Source of the DNA: Aestuariibaculum sediminum
GTDB lineage: Bacteria; Bacteroidota; Bacteroidia; Flavobacteriales; Flavobacteriaceae
Reading direction: 5' to 3'
DNA length: 64,000 bases
Assembly (NCBI RefSeq): GCF_014596945.1
Contig: NZ_JACVXB010000003.1
Span: 186,001 to 250,000 of the forward strand
Both the position numbers and the translations under genes were made by a program. The notes under the pieces were generated by a model that was not told the origin of the DNA, made no database searches, and was given only the letters and a program-made list of their open reading frames with translations. Positions 30,545 to 39,408 of this stretch are shown one piece after another; the first letter of the stretch is position 1, and the number at the start of each line of letters is the position of its first letter.

Positions 30545-33500
30545 TTAAAATCTGGTTCTTAATCCTAAGGTGAAACGTCTAGTTGGCGGTGTACGCGCAT
30601 TATCTATAGCAATTCCGAAAGGATCGCCTCCACGCATATTTACCTCTGGATCCTGACCACGATACTTAGTAAATGTCATAATGTTGTCGGCAGTAAAAAA
30701 CAGGTTTAAATCGTCTAATTTTAAACTCTTTAAAAACTTGTCTCCAAACTTATAACTAAAGGTTGCCGAACGGAATCTCAAAAACGAAGCATCTTCTACA
30801 TAACGGCTAGAACCTAACCAGTTATAACCGCCTCTGTATATAGCTCTCGGCATATCGGTTTGGTCTCCAGGATTTCTCCAACGCGATAATACCGCGGTAC
30901 TTTGATTATCGAAACCATACATATTGGTTGTAATCATATCGGTTCCATTAATAATATCGTAATCTAAACGGTAAGTAAAGAACAGCTGTAATTTAAACTG
31001 TTTGTTATACGAGAACGACGGTCCAAAACCACCAGTAAATTTAGGATTGCTGTTTCCTAAGTAAACCACGTCGCGACTGTCGATGTTTCCATCCTTATTA
31101 ATATCCTCGTAGATGGCATCTCCGGGTTGGAAGGTGTAGTCTATATTCGGATAATTAAAGCGCATATACACTTCTTGTCCGTTTGGCCCAATAATTACGT
31201 TACCATTGGCATCAAGTGCTTTTGTAGATTCTAAATCGGAATATACCCCTTTGAATTTGTACCCGTAAAACGACCCAAATGGATTATCCACCTGCAAAAA
31301 GCGTTTGTACTCGCCATTACGGTCTATATTACCACTTTCGTTAGGATAAAATTCTGAAATTTCACGTATAACATTTTCATTTCTAGAAATATTGAAATTG
31401 AAATCAATAGTCCATTTATCATTTTTAAATGGTGTAGTATACAAACCTATTTCCCATCCTTGATTATCTAAAACACCTACGTTTTGATCGGATAAATTAG
31501 AATACCCCGAAACTGAAGTGATGTCTATATTTCTAAACAATAAGTCTTCGGTTCTGTTCTTATACAAATCAATATCCATCATTATGCGTTTATCGAATAA
31601 TTGAATATTAAATCCTAAGTTAGAACCTGTTAAGGTTTCCCATCGCAAATTATTTAATTGAATGTTTGCGGGATAAATTCCGTTTAAGCCCAAATACTCT
31701 GTCGCATAATTGCTATAAATATTAAAATAACGGTAGTCGTTACGTGGAGCTCTACCAGATTGTCCTAAACTGGCACGAATACTAAAATCGTCAACCCAAT
31801 CTAGACTTTCCATAAACTTCTCTGAAGACACTCTCCAACGTGTAGATACAGATGGAAATAAAGCGTAACGGTTTTCTGGTCCAAATTTTGAATTTCCATC
31901 GGCACGAAGCCCTACATTAAAAAGGTATTTATCGTTATAGCCGTACTGCGCATTAATAAGTGCACCTACATTTCTGGATTGTCCATTAAAAGTATTTAAG
32001 ACTAATTCTGAATTTTGTGTTCGCGACGGCACCGAAGGGTCAGTCAGTAAAGAAGATGCAGTATTTGATGTTAAAACTTCATGCGTTTCTACACGTACAT
32101 CATTAGATTGTAATGACAAAATAGACTGAAAACTATGTTTCTCTCCTAAATCTGGTGTATATACAATATTGGTCTTTGTAGTAATACTGGTTATATCTAC
32201 ATCTGAATCGGAAGCTCTATTAACTACAGTTTCGGTAAACGGTCTACCTGTAGCATTTTGTGGTAAAAATGATTTCGCCTTTGTGCTATTAAAGTCATAC
32301 TGAATATCGAAAGTAGAAATTAGACGGTTTGGAATTAAATCGACTTTCAAATTAAAGTGCGGTACAATACGCTCTCCAATCTGGTTATTGGTAGCAAATT
32401 CTGCCATCGCCACAGGGTTATAAGTCCTTGGGTAAGCGCCTTGAATATTGATTGCTGGCGAAAAATAATTGGGTGTTATATCTCCGACATCATCATATTC
32501 GTAAATACTCATATTTGGCATTTTCACATAGGCTACACTTCTTAGTAAGTCATAATCTCTTGATCTATCAAAAGAATTCACATAATTTCTATCGGTATCG
32601 GAGTGCGTATACGAAATATCAGCTTTAAAGCGAATGCGATCGGAAACTACATAGTCTAAATTTAAACGACCATTAATACGTTCGTAAGCAGTTCCTTTTG
32701 TTACCCCTCTTGAGTTATAATACCCTACCGAAGAATAGTAACGCGCTCGCTCGCCACCACCTTGCAGTGAAATATTGTGCTCTCCGGTAAGGCCGGTTTG
32801 CGTGATTGCCTCAACCCAATCGGTATTATTGCCATAGTTTTTATAGTAATATACTTCTTGCGGATCGTACTGGAACTCTGGTAACGATGTAGGTAATGGT
32901 GTTCCTGTACGATTCATGTAAGCTTCGGGGATTAATTGCGAATACTGATCTCCATTAAGCATCGGGATAGTATTAGGTAATTCCATGTAAGTTCCCGTAA
33001 ATGAATAGCCAATTTTAGGCGATCCTACAGCCCCACGTTTTGTATTAATAATTAACACCCCAGCTGCAGCACGGGCACCCCACATAGCAGTGGCTGCGGC
33101 ATCTTTTAAAATGGTAATGCTTTCAATATCGGAAGGTGCAATATTTAATAGTGCTGCATAGCCTTGTTGATCGGCAGTTCCAAAGTTAAAATCATCTGGA
33201 ATAGACGTTTCATAAGGCATCCCGTCTACAACAATTAACGGATCGGAAGATCCTGTAATAGACGAAGTACCTCTAATACGAATTTGCATCCCTGCCCCGG
33301 GATCTCCAGAGTTTGCTGTAATATCTACCCCAGGTACACGACCTTGAAGGGCCTCATCAATAGATGCTGCTTGAGTATTTTGAATATCACTAGCCTTAAC
33401 GGTTACCACACTAGTTGTTAAATTTCTGTCGGCTATGTTCAATAAACCATCATCGGCTCCTTTTGCAGCCGTAATAACAATTTCATCTAAGCCTTCTACC

Positions 33501-33829
33501 TTTTCAACTAAAGCCACCTTAAATTCTCGTATTACTCCTATCTCTAGTGCTTGTGTGGTGTAGCCTATAGTTGAAACTACTAGTTTGTGGTTTGTATTTT
33601 TAATTCGGATGGCAAAGTTACCATCGAAATCGGTAACTACCCCCGTTACGGTTCTGTTTTCGGCATCCTGCTCAATAACAGTTGCCCCCAAAATGGGTTC
33701 GTTGGTTTTAGCATCGACAACTTGACCTCTTACCACTTGATCTGAAGTTTGCGCAGATAGTTGGAATGATGTAAAGAAAATCAATACCAGTGAAACACTA
33801 TAAAGTAAGTTGGTTATATTATATTTCAT
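30545..33829 (-). CDS. SusC/RagA-family TonB-linked outer-membrane transporter
   Basis: 1094 residues: signal peptide to about residue 27, carboxypeptidase-regulatory-like domain (VVRGQVVDAKTNEPILGATV, residues 32-100), the linker LDEIVITAAKG, plug domain (SIDEALQGRVPGVDI, PLIVVDGMPY, ITILKDAAATAMWGARAA) and the barrel ending RRFTLGLRTRF with a terminal aromatic residue. It imports large ligands with its SusD partner, driven by TonB/ExbBD. It begins 1 nt after the upstream fasciclin gene's stop. It keeps the more canonical plug sequence of the two SusC proteins in this operon. Confidence 0.95.
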   Translation of the reverse strand: MKYNITNLLYSVSLVLIFFTSFQLSAQTSDQVVRGQVVDAKTNEPILGATVIEQDAENRTVTGVVTDFDGNFAIRIKNTNHKLVVSTIGYTTQALEIGVIREFKVALVEKVEGLDEIVITAAKGADDGLLNIADRNLTTSVVTVKASDIQNTQAASIDEALQGRVPGVDITANSGDPGAGMQIRIRGTSSITGSSDPLIVVDGMPYETSIPDDFNFGTADQQGYAALLNIAPSDIESITILKDAAATAMWGARAAAGVLIINTKRGAVGSPKIGYSFTGTYMELPNTIPMLNGDQYSQLIPEAYMNRTGTPLPTSLPEFQYDPQEVYYYKNYGNNTDWVEAITQTGLTGEHNISLQGGGERARYYSSVGYYNSRGVTKGTAYERINGRLNLDYVVSDRIRFKADISYTHSDTDRNYVNSFDRSRDYDLLRSVAYVKMPNMSIYEYDDVGDITPNYFSPAINIQGAYPRTYNPVAMAEFATNNQIGERIVPHFNLKVDLIPNRLISTFDIQYDFNSTKAKSFLPQNATGRPFTETVVNRASDSDVDITSITTKTNIVYTPDLGEKHSFQSILSLQSNDVRVETHEVLTSNTASSLLTDPSVPSRTQNSELVLNTFNGQSRNVGALINAQYGYNDKYLFNVGLRADGNSKFGPENRYALFPSVSTRWRVSSEKFMESLDWVDDFSIRASLGQSGRAPRNDYRYFNIYSNYATEYLGLNGIYPANIQLNNLRWETLTGSNLGFNIQLFDKRIMMDIDLYKNRTEDLLFRNIDITSVSGYSNLSDQNVGVLDNQGWEIGLYTTPFKNDKWTIDFNFNISRNENVIREISEFYPNESGNIDRNGEYKRFLQVDNPFGSFYGYKFKGVYSDLESTKALDANGNVIIGPNGQEVYMRFNYPNIDYTFQPGDAIYEDINKDGNIDSRDVVYLGNSNPKFTGGFGPSFSYNKQFKLQLFFTYRLDYDIINGTDMITTNMYGFDNQSTAVLSRWRNPGDQTDMPRAIYRGGYNWLGSSRYVEDASFLRFRSATFSYKFGDKFLKSLKLDDLNLFFTADNIMTFTKYRGQDPEVNMRGGDPFGIAIDNARTPPTRRFTLGLRTRF

Positions 33830-33830
33830 T

Positions 33831-36065
33831 TTATTCCGTGTATAAAAGATAGTTATCTACTAAATGAATAAGTGTACGATCGGCTAAATGATTACTTTCT
33901 AAAGGAATGTAGTTTGCAACGCGGTTGCCAGCATCAACAAAGCTTAAATCACCTGGTGCAGAAACAATGTTCACATAAGTTTTTTCTCCAAATTCGGTTT
34001 TAAGTAAGGTTTCTGTTAACCCGTTAATTAAACCATCATCCGACGCTGTACGAGTCGCTAAGAAATGGTATTTAACAAAGTTTGCTATACCTTCTCTCTC
34101 AGTATCATTAGCAGGTGTAAAATTTGGAACCCCTGTTACGGCATCCCCTGGTAAAACACCATCCATAACCGCTTGCATGATCGCATCGTTACTTGGAATA
34201 ACAAAAGTAAAAGGCGTACCTAATTCTACTCCGTCTATTGCACCCGAGGCCTCATCATAAAGTCCGCTACTTTTTAAGTATTCATAAAAATATTCATATT
34301 GCGACCCTGCTTCTGTAGCTAATTCGGCTAAGTCTACACCTTGAAATTCTTCACTGAATTCCAAAATATTATCAATATAATAAGTACGACCGTTTTGTTG
34401 ATCTTCATAACCTAAAATATTCACACGATTACCCAATACTTCGTTACCTGCGGCATAAACCTGATTGCTTTCCCATTTAATATACTCTCCCGGTAAATCG
34501 AAATCTCCTGATCGAATAATTCCTGACCCAGATAGGTCGTTCATTTCCATATTTGGTGTTGGTACAATTCCGTTGTATAACACTCTGGCAATACGTGCAC
34601 GTGCTAAGCTTCCACGTACTTCATTTCCTGTTTCAGGTGAATTATAAACCCATTCTGACCTGTTAATGTCGTAGTCGAAACCTAGCCCCATTAACACCTC
34701 ATCCGAAGGAAGAAATAATGTATAATTTCTATAAATATTACTTGCTATTTCTCGGTATCCTGAACCATCATTAAATAATCGAGTAGCCAAGGTAAAATCA
34801 GGATCTAAATACGCCGAAGTATACACGCTAAAGAATAAATTTGAAGCCTGTATTTTATTCGTTCCGTAGAAAAACCCATTACTAAGTAATTCTGCCTCAA
34901 CAACATCGTTATCCATATCTATGCGTATATCTTCCTCTAAAGCGTTACTGTAACCAGTAACTTTAGATGGCCATACGGCTGCCTGAATCATATGAGCATT
35001 GATAAAATCTTGAAATACGTAAATAGGTAGTTTATCTAATGCTGAATAATTTTTCAACAACACCTCATCAATAAATCCTTGTAAAACAGAGTTCTCCGGA
35101 ACAATTAAAGTATAGCCATCACTTTGTCCGTCATTATCGGTAACTTTTAAAAAGTTTTCATTATTAGGCGAAAATGATAAGGTTGGATCGTATACTTTTA
35201 CATAAACATCTTCTGAACTTTGTGTATAATTTTGATACGTTGTTGTGGCTTCCTGATCAAATGAATAGGTAATTAAATTGTCGTTTAATAATTTATAGAA
35301 TAAACTGTAATTTGGACTGCCTTCAATTTTCTGATCTAGGTTTAATGGTGGTAAGGTTACCCTATTAACTTCATGGATTATTCCATTTTCAGCAACAATA
35401 TCAGCTTTTACCACTTCCGAACTCATGACATTAAATCCAGTATATGTCGAATTTGGAAAGAAATAATTGTAATCGTAGCTCCCTAACGAAGCTGCACTCA
35501 TATACTCTTCGGTAAAATAAGTAACATATTTATTGTTGTTATCTCCTGAGATGTAATAATCGCCGCCCTCAACATTGTTACGGTTCGACCCAACAACAAT
35601 TGTAGGTGTACCATCAATAACTTTCTCTTGAAAGCCGTCGTAATAGGCTGTTCTTCTTCTAAAAGCTAAATCTTCTTCCCAACCAATATTAGATTGAAAA
35701 TCGGATAGCCGTTCTGTGCGAAATGCGTTATAAATTAAAGCATATTTTACAATTTTTGATGCAGTTAGAGAATCGATGCTCGATACGTCAGAAATTCCCT
35801 GGGCTTGGAAATACGCGTTAAACGCATCATCATTAGGAGCCATCATGGTCCAATACCCTGCCTTTCCAAGAATATCTTTATATCCTGCAAGGTCGATAAG
35901 CGTTAATAAGTTTGTGAAATTTCCTTGAGCTTCTAATTGCTGATAAATAGGTGGTTCAAGATTGTCAGGTCTTGCATAGTACTCATCAACTTCTTTTTTG
36001 CTACAACTAGCTAGAAAAAAGACAAGTAGAGAAAAAAGCAAATAATAGCGTATTCTTTTCTTCAT
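33831..36065 (-). CDS. Multi-domain fasciclin (FAS1) surface lipoprotein
   Basis: 744 residues, first gene of the operon. Lipoprotein signal ends FFLASC, then SKKEVDEYY. The first FAS1 domain covers about residues 47-245 (LTLIDLAGYKDILGKAG, WTMMAPNDDAFNAYF, NGIIHEVNRVTLPP). A second begins at about 247 (SPNYSLFYKLLND), a third near 395-575 and a last one at about 578-744 (YEYFYEYLKSSGLY, FTFVIPSNDAIMQAV, LIHLVDNYLL). Internal FAS1 copies are weakly conserved. It is likely a surface-exposed binding or adhesion protein working with the SusCD pair. No catalytic residues are evident. Confidence 0.85.
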   Translation of the reverse strand: MKKRIRYYLLFSLLVFFLASCSKKEVDEYYARPDNLEPPIYQQLEAQGNFTNLLTLIDLAGYKDILGKAGYWTMMAPNDDAFNAYFQAQGISDVSSIDSLTASKIVKYALIYNAFRTERLSDFQSNIGWEEDLAFRRRTAYYDGFQEKVIDGTPTIVVGSNRNNVEGGDYYISGDNNNKYVTYFTEEYMSAASLGSYDYNYFFPNSTYTGFNVMSSEVVKADIVAENGIIHEVNRVTLPPLNLDQKIEGSPNYSLFYKLLNDNLITYSFDQEATTTYQNYTQSSEDVYVKVYDPTLSFSPNNENFLKVTDNDGQSDGYTLIVPENSVLQGFIDEVLLKNYSALDKLPIYVFQDFINAHMIQAAVWPSKVTGYSNALEEDIRIDMDNDVVEAELLSNGFFYGTNKIQASNLFFSVYTSAYLDPDFTLATRLFNDGSGYREIASNIYRNYTLFLPSDEVLMGLGFDYDINRSEWVYNSPETGNEVRGSLARARIARVLYNGIVPTPNMEMNDLSGSGIIRSGDFDLPGEYIKWESNQVYAAGNEVLGNRVNILGYEDQQNGRTYYIDNILEFSEEFQGVDLAELATEAGSQYEYFYEYLKSSGLYDEASGAIDGVELGTPFTFVIPSNDAIMQAVMDGVLPGDAVTGVPNFTPANDTEREGIANFVKYHFLATRTASDDGLINGLTETLLKTEFGEKTYVNIVSAPGDLSFVDAGNRVANYIPLESNHLADRTLIHLVDNYLLYTE

Positions 36066-36154
36066 TATAGTTTGACTTATTTAGATTGTTAAAAATTAAA
36101 AAACGGTGTTGCCGAATTTTATATAAAAGGAATGTCTTTTAAGGAATAGATAGA

Positions 36155-36187
36155 TAGTTTAATTGTTAATAATTTAGTTTAGTTGTT
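36155..36187 (-). promoter_or_regulatory. 13-bp direct repeat upstream of the fasciclin/SusCD operon
   Basis: TAGTTTAATTGTT (36155-36167) and TAGTTTAGTTGTT (36175-36187), read on the plus strand, agree at 12 of 13 positions with a 20-bp period. They lie about 90-120 nt upstream of the first operon gene. A repeat on one face of the helix suggests binding of a regulator, but in such AT-rich DNA chance is possible. Confidence 0.35.
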
Positions 36188-36475
36188 GTTGTTTTAAGGT
36201 TATCGATTACATAACCCTGTAAATATTAATACAATATCTTGTAATTAACTATTCAAATTAAAAGTTAAAATTCTGTTAATCCATCCTGCACTATCCTGTT
36301 CAAATAAAGAATTTTACAGGGAAGGCTCTATTTAAGTGCCTAACCTCCCTTTTTGTATTTTTACCTGATTCCAGCATCAGGAAGACAAGCTGCTCCTAAT
36401 TCACTAGAACTTATTAATAAGCGTATACATTTATAATCGTTACTTTAGTACAACTAACATTTGTAAAATTATTTC

Positions 36476-36530
36476 TTCTGTTTTAGTATATTTTTAGAGG
36501 AAACCATAATTTTACCACACTAAAACAGAA
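36476..36530 (+). promoter_or_regulatory. Perfect 12-bp inverted repeat upstream of manA
   Basis: TTCTGTTTTAGT (36476-36487) is matched exactly by its reverse complement ACTAAAACAGAA (36519-36530), with a 31-nt spacer. It ends 25 nt before the manA ATG. It could be a two-site operator or fold into a long-looped hairpin in the leader RNA. Confidence 0.45.
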
Positions 36531-36555
36531 TTAGAATAACACTTAAACGAAAAGA

Positions 36556-37761
36556 ATGAAGCTATTTAAAATTAGGGGAGTTATACAAAATTATGATTGG
36601 GGCGGAAGTACATTTATACCAAATTTACTAGGCCTAGAACCAACAAACGATAAATGTGCCGAGTACTGGATGGGCGCTCACGATAAAGCACCTTCAATTA
36701 TTTTAGAATCAGATGAAAAACTAAACGATTATATAAACAATAAACCCGAGCAAGTTTTAGGTAAAGCCGTTTATGAAAAATTTGGAAAACTACCATTTTT
36801 GTTTAAAGTCCTAGATGTGTCTGACATGCTTTCAATTCAAGTGCATCCATCGAAAACAGAAGCAGAAAAAGGTTTTAAAAAGGAAAACGAACTAAATATT
36901 CCGCTTACCGCCAGTTATAGAAATTACAAAGACGACAACCATAAACCCGAAATTATGGTGGCCTTAAGTGAATTTTGGTTACTGCATGGTTTTAAACCAG
37001 AAAATGAATTAATTGAAACCCTTAATAACACACCAGAATTACAAAATCTAATATCGGTTTTTAAAGACGGAGGCTATCGCGAACTGTATGAATTTGTGAT
37101 GAAGGAAGAACAAAGTAAAACCAATGCCGTTTTACAACCACTTATAGATCGTATTTTACCACTTTACAAAGAAAACAAACTCGACAAAACCACTCCAGAA
37201 TTCTGGGCAGCAAAAGCTTATTTAACATTTTGTCCAGGAGGCGATTTAGATAAAGGTATTTATTCTATATATTTCTTTAATATCGTAAAAGCGCTTCCTG
37301 GTGAAGCTGTTTTTCAGGATGCAGGAATTCCGCATGCCTATATGGAAGGACAAAACATGGAGCTAATGGCTAATTCAGACAATGTGTTACGTGGTGGATT
37401 AACACCAAAACATGTTGACGTTGATGAGCTATTAAAGCATGTGGCTTTTGAAGAAACGATTCCTAACATATTAACAGGTGATTTACAAAATCAGGTTGAA
37501 CGTGTTTTTAAAAGTCCAGCCCCCGATTTTGAACTTAGCTCAATAAAAATTGATGTTAACCAAAATTACACCCACGCTTCAAATACTTTAGAAATTATTA
37601 TTGCATTGGAAGGTTCGGTTGAAATTAAAGATGACAAGAATACAATTAATTTAAGGAAAGGAGAAGTAATTGTAATAGTTGCTAACACCAATTATATAAT
37701 AACTAATAACACAAACGACATCGCTATTTTATACAAAGCTAAATGTCCAGTTGTAGATTAA
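36556..37761 (+). CDS. manA: Class I mannose-6-phosphate isomerase
   Basis: A 401-residue cytosolic zinc enzyme interconverting mannose-6-phosphate and fructose-6-phosphate. Visible class I features are the N-terminal IQNYDWGGS, the zinc-site segment SIQVHPSKTEAEKGF (Gln and His, near residues 94-98), the downstream HKPEIMVALSEFWLLHGF (Glu ligand) and the C-terminal GIPHAYMEGQNMELMANSDN with the last His ligand. Length is standard. It may funnel mannose released by GH92 and other mannosidases into glycolysis. It is monocistronic: a strong terminator follows 22 nt after the stop. Confidence 0.95.
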   Translation: MKLFKIRGVIQNYDWGGSTFIPNLLGLEPTNDKCAEYWMGAHDKAPSIILESDEKLNDYINNKPEQVLGKAVYEKFGKLPFLFKVLDVSDMLSIQVHPSKTEAEKGFKKENELNIPLTASYRNYKDDNHKPEIMVALSEFWLLHGFKPENELIETLNNTPELQNLISVFKDGGYRELYEFVMKEEQSKTNAVLQPLIDRILPLYKENKLDKTTPEFWAAKAYLTFCPGGDLDKGIYSIYFFNIVKALPGEAVFQDAGIPHAYMEGQNMELMANSDNVLRGGLTPKHVDVDELLKHVAFEETIPNILTGDLQNQVERVFKSPAPDFELSSIKIDVNQNYTHASNTLEIIIALEGSVEIKDDKNTINLRKGEVIVIVANTNYIITNNTNDIAILYKAKCPVVD

Positions 37762-37783
37762 ATCAACTTACATAAAGAACAAT

Positions 37784-37816
37784 AAAAAAGCCTGATGAAT
37801 CTCATCAGGCTTTTTT
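37784..37816 (+). terminator. Strong Rho-independent terminator of manA
   Basis: AAAAAAGCCTGATGA (37784-37798) pairs perfectly with TCATCAGGCTTTTTT (37802-37816) with a 3-nt loop: a 15-bp stem with GC-rich centre and six T. It closes manA. Confidence 0.92.
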
Positions 37817-37831
37817 GTCGGGGTGGCAGGA
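37817..37831 (-). other. 15-bp tRNA-Pro 3'-end remnant (candidate attachment scar)
   Basis: GTCGGGGTGGCAGGA, read on the minus strand as TCCTGCCACCCCGAC, equals the T-stem 3' half plus acceptor 3' strand typical of bacterial proline tRNA. The rest of a tRNA is missing: the next bases (AAAACCTGAAACTCC) only loosely echo the T-arm. It directly abuts the manA terminator and stands at the border of the 37971-64000 locus. Assignment rests on memory of tRNA sequences, not on a search. Confidence 0.45.
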
Positions 37832-37970
37832 AAACCTGAAACTCCTATTTGTGATTTTAAAATATTCTTCACATATGTTTTCATATAAATAGGGTACTGA
37901 ACGTCATTTAAATAGTATTATAAATTTATCTGAATACTATGGATTAGTTCATTTTTCACACTTTATAACA

Positions 37971-39332
37971 TCACATTTTATTGTATTTTAGTTGTAACGA
38001 GCTATCGTTAATCTCAAATTCATTATTTTTAATTAGGTGAAGAATTTCTGCTCCTGCCAAAATCACCGGCCCATAGCCGTGAGCTGCAAAAATATGAATA
38101 GGTCTATTGTAATAAAAAGCTGGATCAAAACCCATTCCAGTCCCTACACAAGTACCCTCAACTTCCCCCGTTTGAGAAACTTTTGTTGATATGGCATTCC
38201 ATGCTAAAAGCACAACTGGTGAATATGCTTTTTTATCGATTAGGCCTTTATTAATTGCCTTAGCTAGAGAATAAGTAAAAATAGCAGTAGCCGATGTTTC
38301 CAAATAACTATCATTCCTGTCTATTAGCTGATGCCAAAATCCCGTCTGATCTTGAAATTTTGATAAACCCGCCGAATGAAGTTTAAGTTGTTTCAATATC
38401 AAAGGGTACCCCGAATGACTTTCTGGAAGTACATCTAACAATTCTATAATTGCCATTATTGCCCATCCATTTGCTCTTGCCCAATGATACTGCGGATGCA
38501 TTTCCATATCCTGAACCCAACCATGCATATATAGTCCTTTCTCACTATTAAACATACGCTCAGAAAACTGTAGCACCTGTTTAACTGCATCATCATAATA
38601 TTTTTTTTCACCTGTAAGCTTTCCCATTTGGGCTAGCGCCGGAACGCTCATAAATAAATCGTCTAACCATAATGTATTAGCCTGAGGACGATTTCTTGCC
38701 AAAGTACCATCTTTCAATCGATATTGATTAAAACTTATGTAATCAATAAAATTCTTTATTAATGGATCAAGATCTTTACCTTTACCCAGTCGTTTTAATT
38801 TTATCATAGCAGCACAAATAGCTCCGGCATCATCTAAAGCCTTAGGATGCAAAACCGAATGAATTGATTTTGGTATTTCAATGTCATCGCTATCCATTGA
38901 TTTAAAATATTTCGCTAAAACCGCTATTTGATTTAATCGTTCAATTGTATATTTGGAAAACTTTTCATTTTGAGTTTCTTGACCCGCAAGAAGCATTCCT
39001 GCATACGTAACCCCCCATTCATAACTGGTTAATCTAAAAAGTCCCTCTGCAAAATCCGCATAATCATTTAATTGACTTAATTCCTCTTGTGTTCTTTTAT
39101 CAATTATTTTCGTAGGTGTAGATTTATCCAAAAACCTATATATACTATTTAATGTTTCAATAACTTTTTCTTGAGATGTTGGGCCATAGGGTGTTGGATA
39201 ATCTGGCTGTAAAAGATGTAATGGTTTAGTTACATCGTTCACTGGTTTGTTTTGAGAAGTGGAAATACCACTTACTAACACAAACATAATAACATTGAAA
39301 AATTTAAAGCCGTTAAAAAAGTATGTCTTCAT
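37971..39332 (-). CDS. GH105 family unsaturated uronyl hydrolase
   Basis: A 453-residue exported protein with a hydrophobic signal segment (about residues 1-26) and an (alpha/alpha)6-barrel. The GH105 (YteR/YesR-like) signatures are LWLDDLFMSVPALAQMGKLTG (Asp224/Asp225, including the catalytic acid), YHWARANGWAIMAIIELL and SYLETSATAIFTYSLAKAI. Such enzymes hydrate the C4-C5 double bond of an unsaturated uronic acid left by a polysaccharide lyase, releasing the non-reducing sugar. It lies 76 nt downstream of a lyase-like gene on the same strand, which fits a lyase/hydrolase pair. A weak AT-rich hairpin (37912-37940) may end the transcript. Confidence 0.87.
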   Translation of the reverse strand: MKTYFFNGFKFFNVIMFVLVSGISTSQNKPVNDVTKPLHLLQPDYPTPYGPTSQEKVIETLNSIYRFLDKSTPTKIIDKRTQEELSQLNDYADFAEGLFRLTSYEWGVTYAGMLLAGQETQNEKFSKYTIERLNQIAVLAKYFKSMDSDDIEIPKSIHSVLHPKALDDAGAICAAMIKLKRLGKGKDLDPLIKNFIDYISFNQYRLKDGTLARNRPQANTLWLDDLFMSVPALAQMGKLTGEKKYYDDAVKQVLQFSERMFNSEKGLYMHGWVQDMEMHPQYHWARANGWAIMAIIELLDVLPESHSGYPLILKQLKLHSAGLSKFQDQTGFWHQLIDRNDSYLETSATAIFTYSLAKAINKGLIDKKAYSPVVLLAWNAISTKVSQTGEVEGTCVGTGMGFDPAFYYNRPIHIFAAHGYGPVILAGAEILHLIKNNEFEINDSSLQLKYNKM

Positions 39333-39408
39333 TTTTTAGTCTATTTATAATATCTTATTCTAATAATATTAGATTAATTTAATTAAAATACATTTTACTT
39401 TAATAATA

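Larger units (their letters stand above)
36066..36555. other. 490-bp divergent regulatory region between the fasciclin operon and manA
   Basis: No open frame of note. It contains several symmetrical elements: GGTTAT-N7-ATAACC (36198-36216), CCTGAT-N6-ATCAGG (36364-36381), and an imperfect hairpin from about 36317 to 36354 ending in CCCTTTTTGTATTTTT, which looks like a plus-strand terminator or leader attenuator. The 13-bp direct repeat at 36155-36187 and the 12-bp inverted repeat at 36476-36530 are listed separately. Promoters for both flanking units must lie here, but no convincing -33/-7 pair stood out. Confidence 0.5.

Noticed and set aside
37784-37850. A complete tRNA gene after manA
   Set aside because: Only the 3' 15 nt match; no anticodon arm, D arm or 5' acceptor strand is present.
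37912-37940. 8-bp AT-rich inverted repeat as a firm GH105 terminator
   Set aside because: ATAGTATT/AATACTAT has only A/T-rich pairing and a weak T tail; mentioned only as possible.
39355-39400. CTAATAATATTAG palindrome between GH105 and lyase genes as an operator
   Set aside because: It is inside an operon spacer, is fully AT-rich apart from its ends, and does not match the regulon operator.
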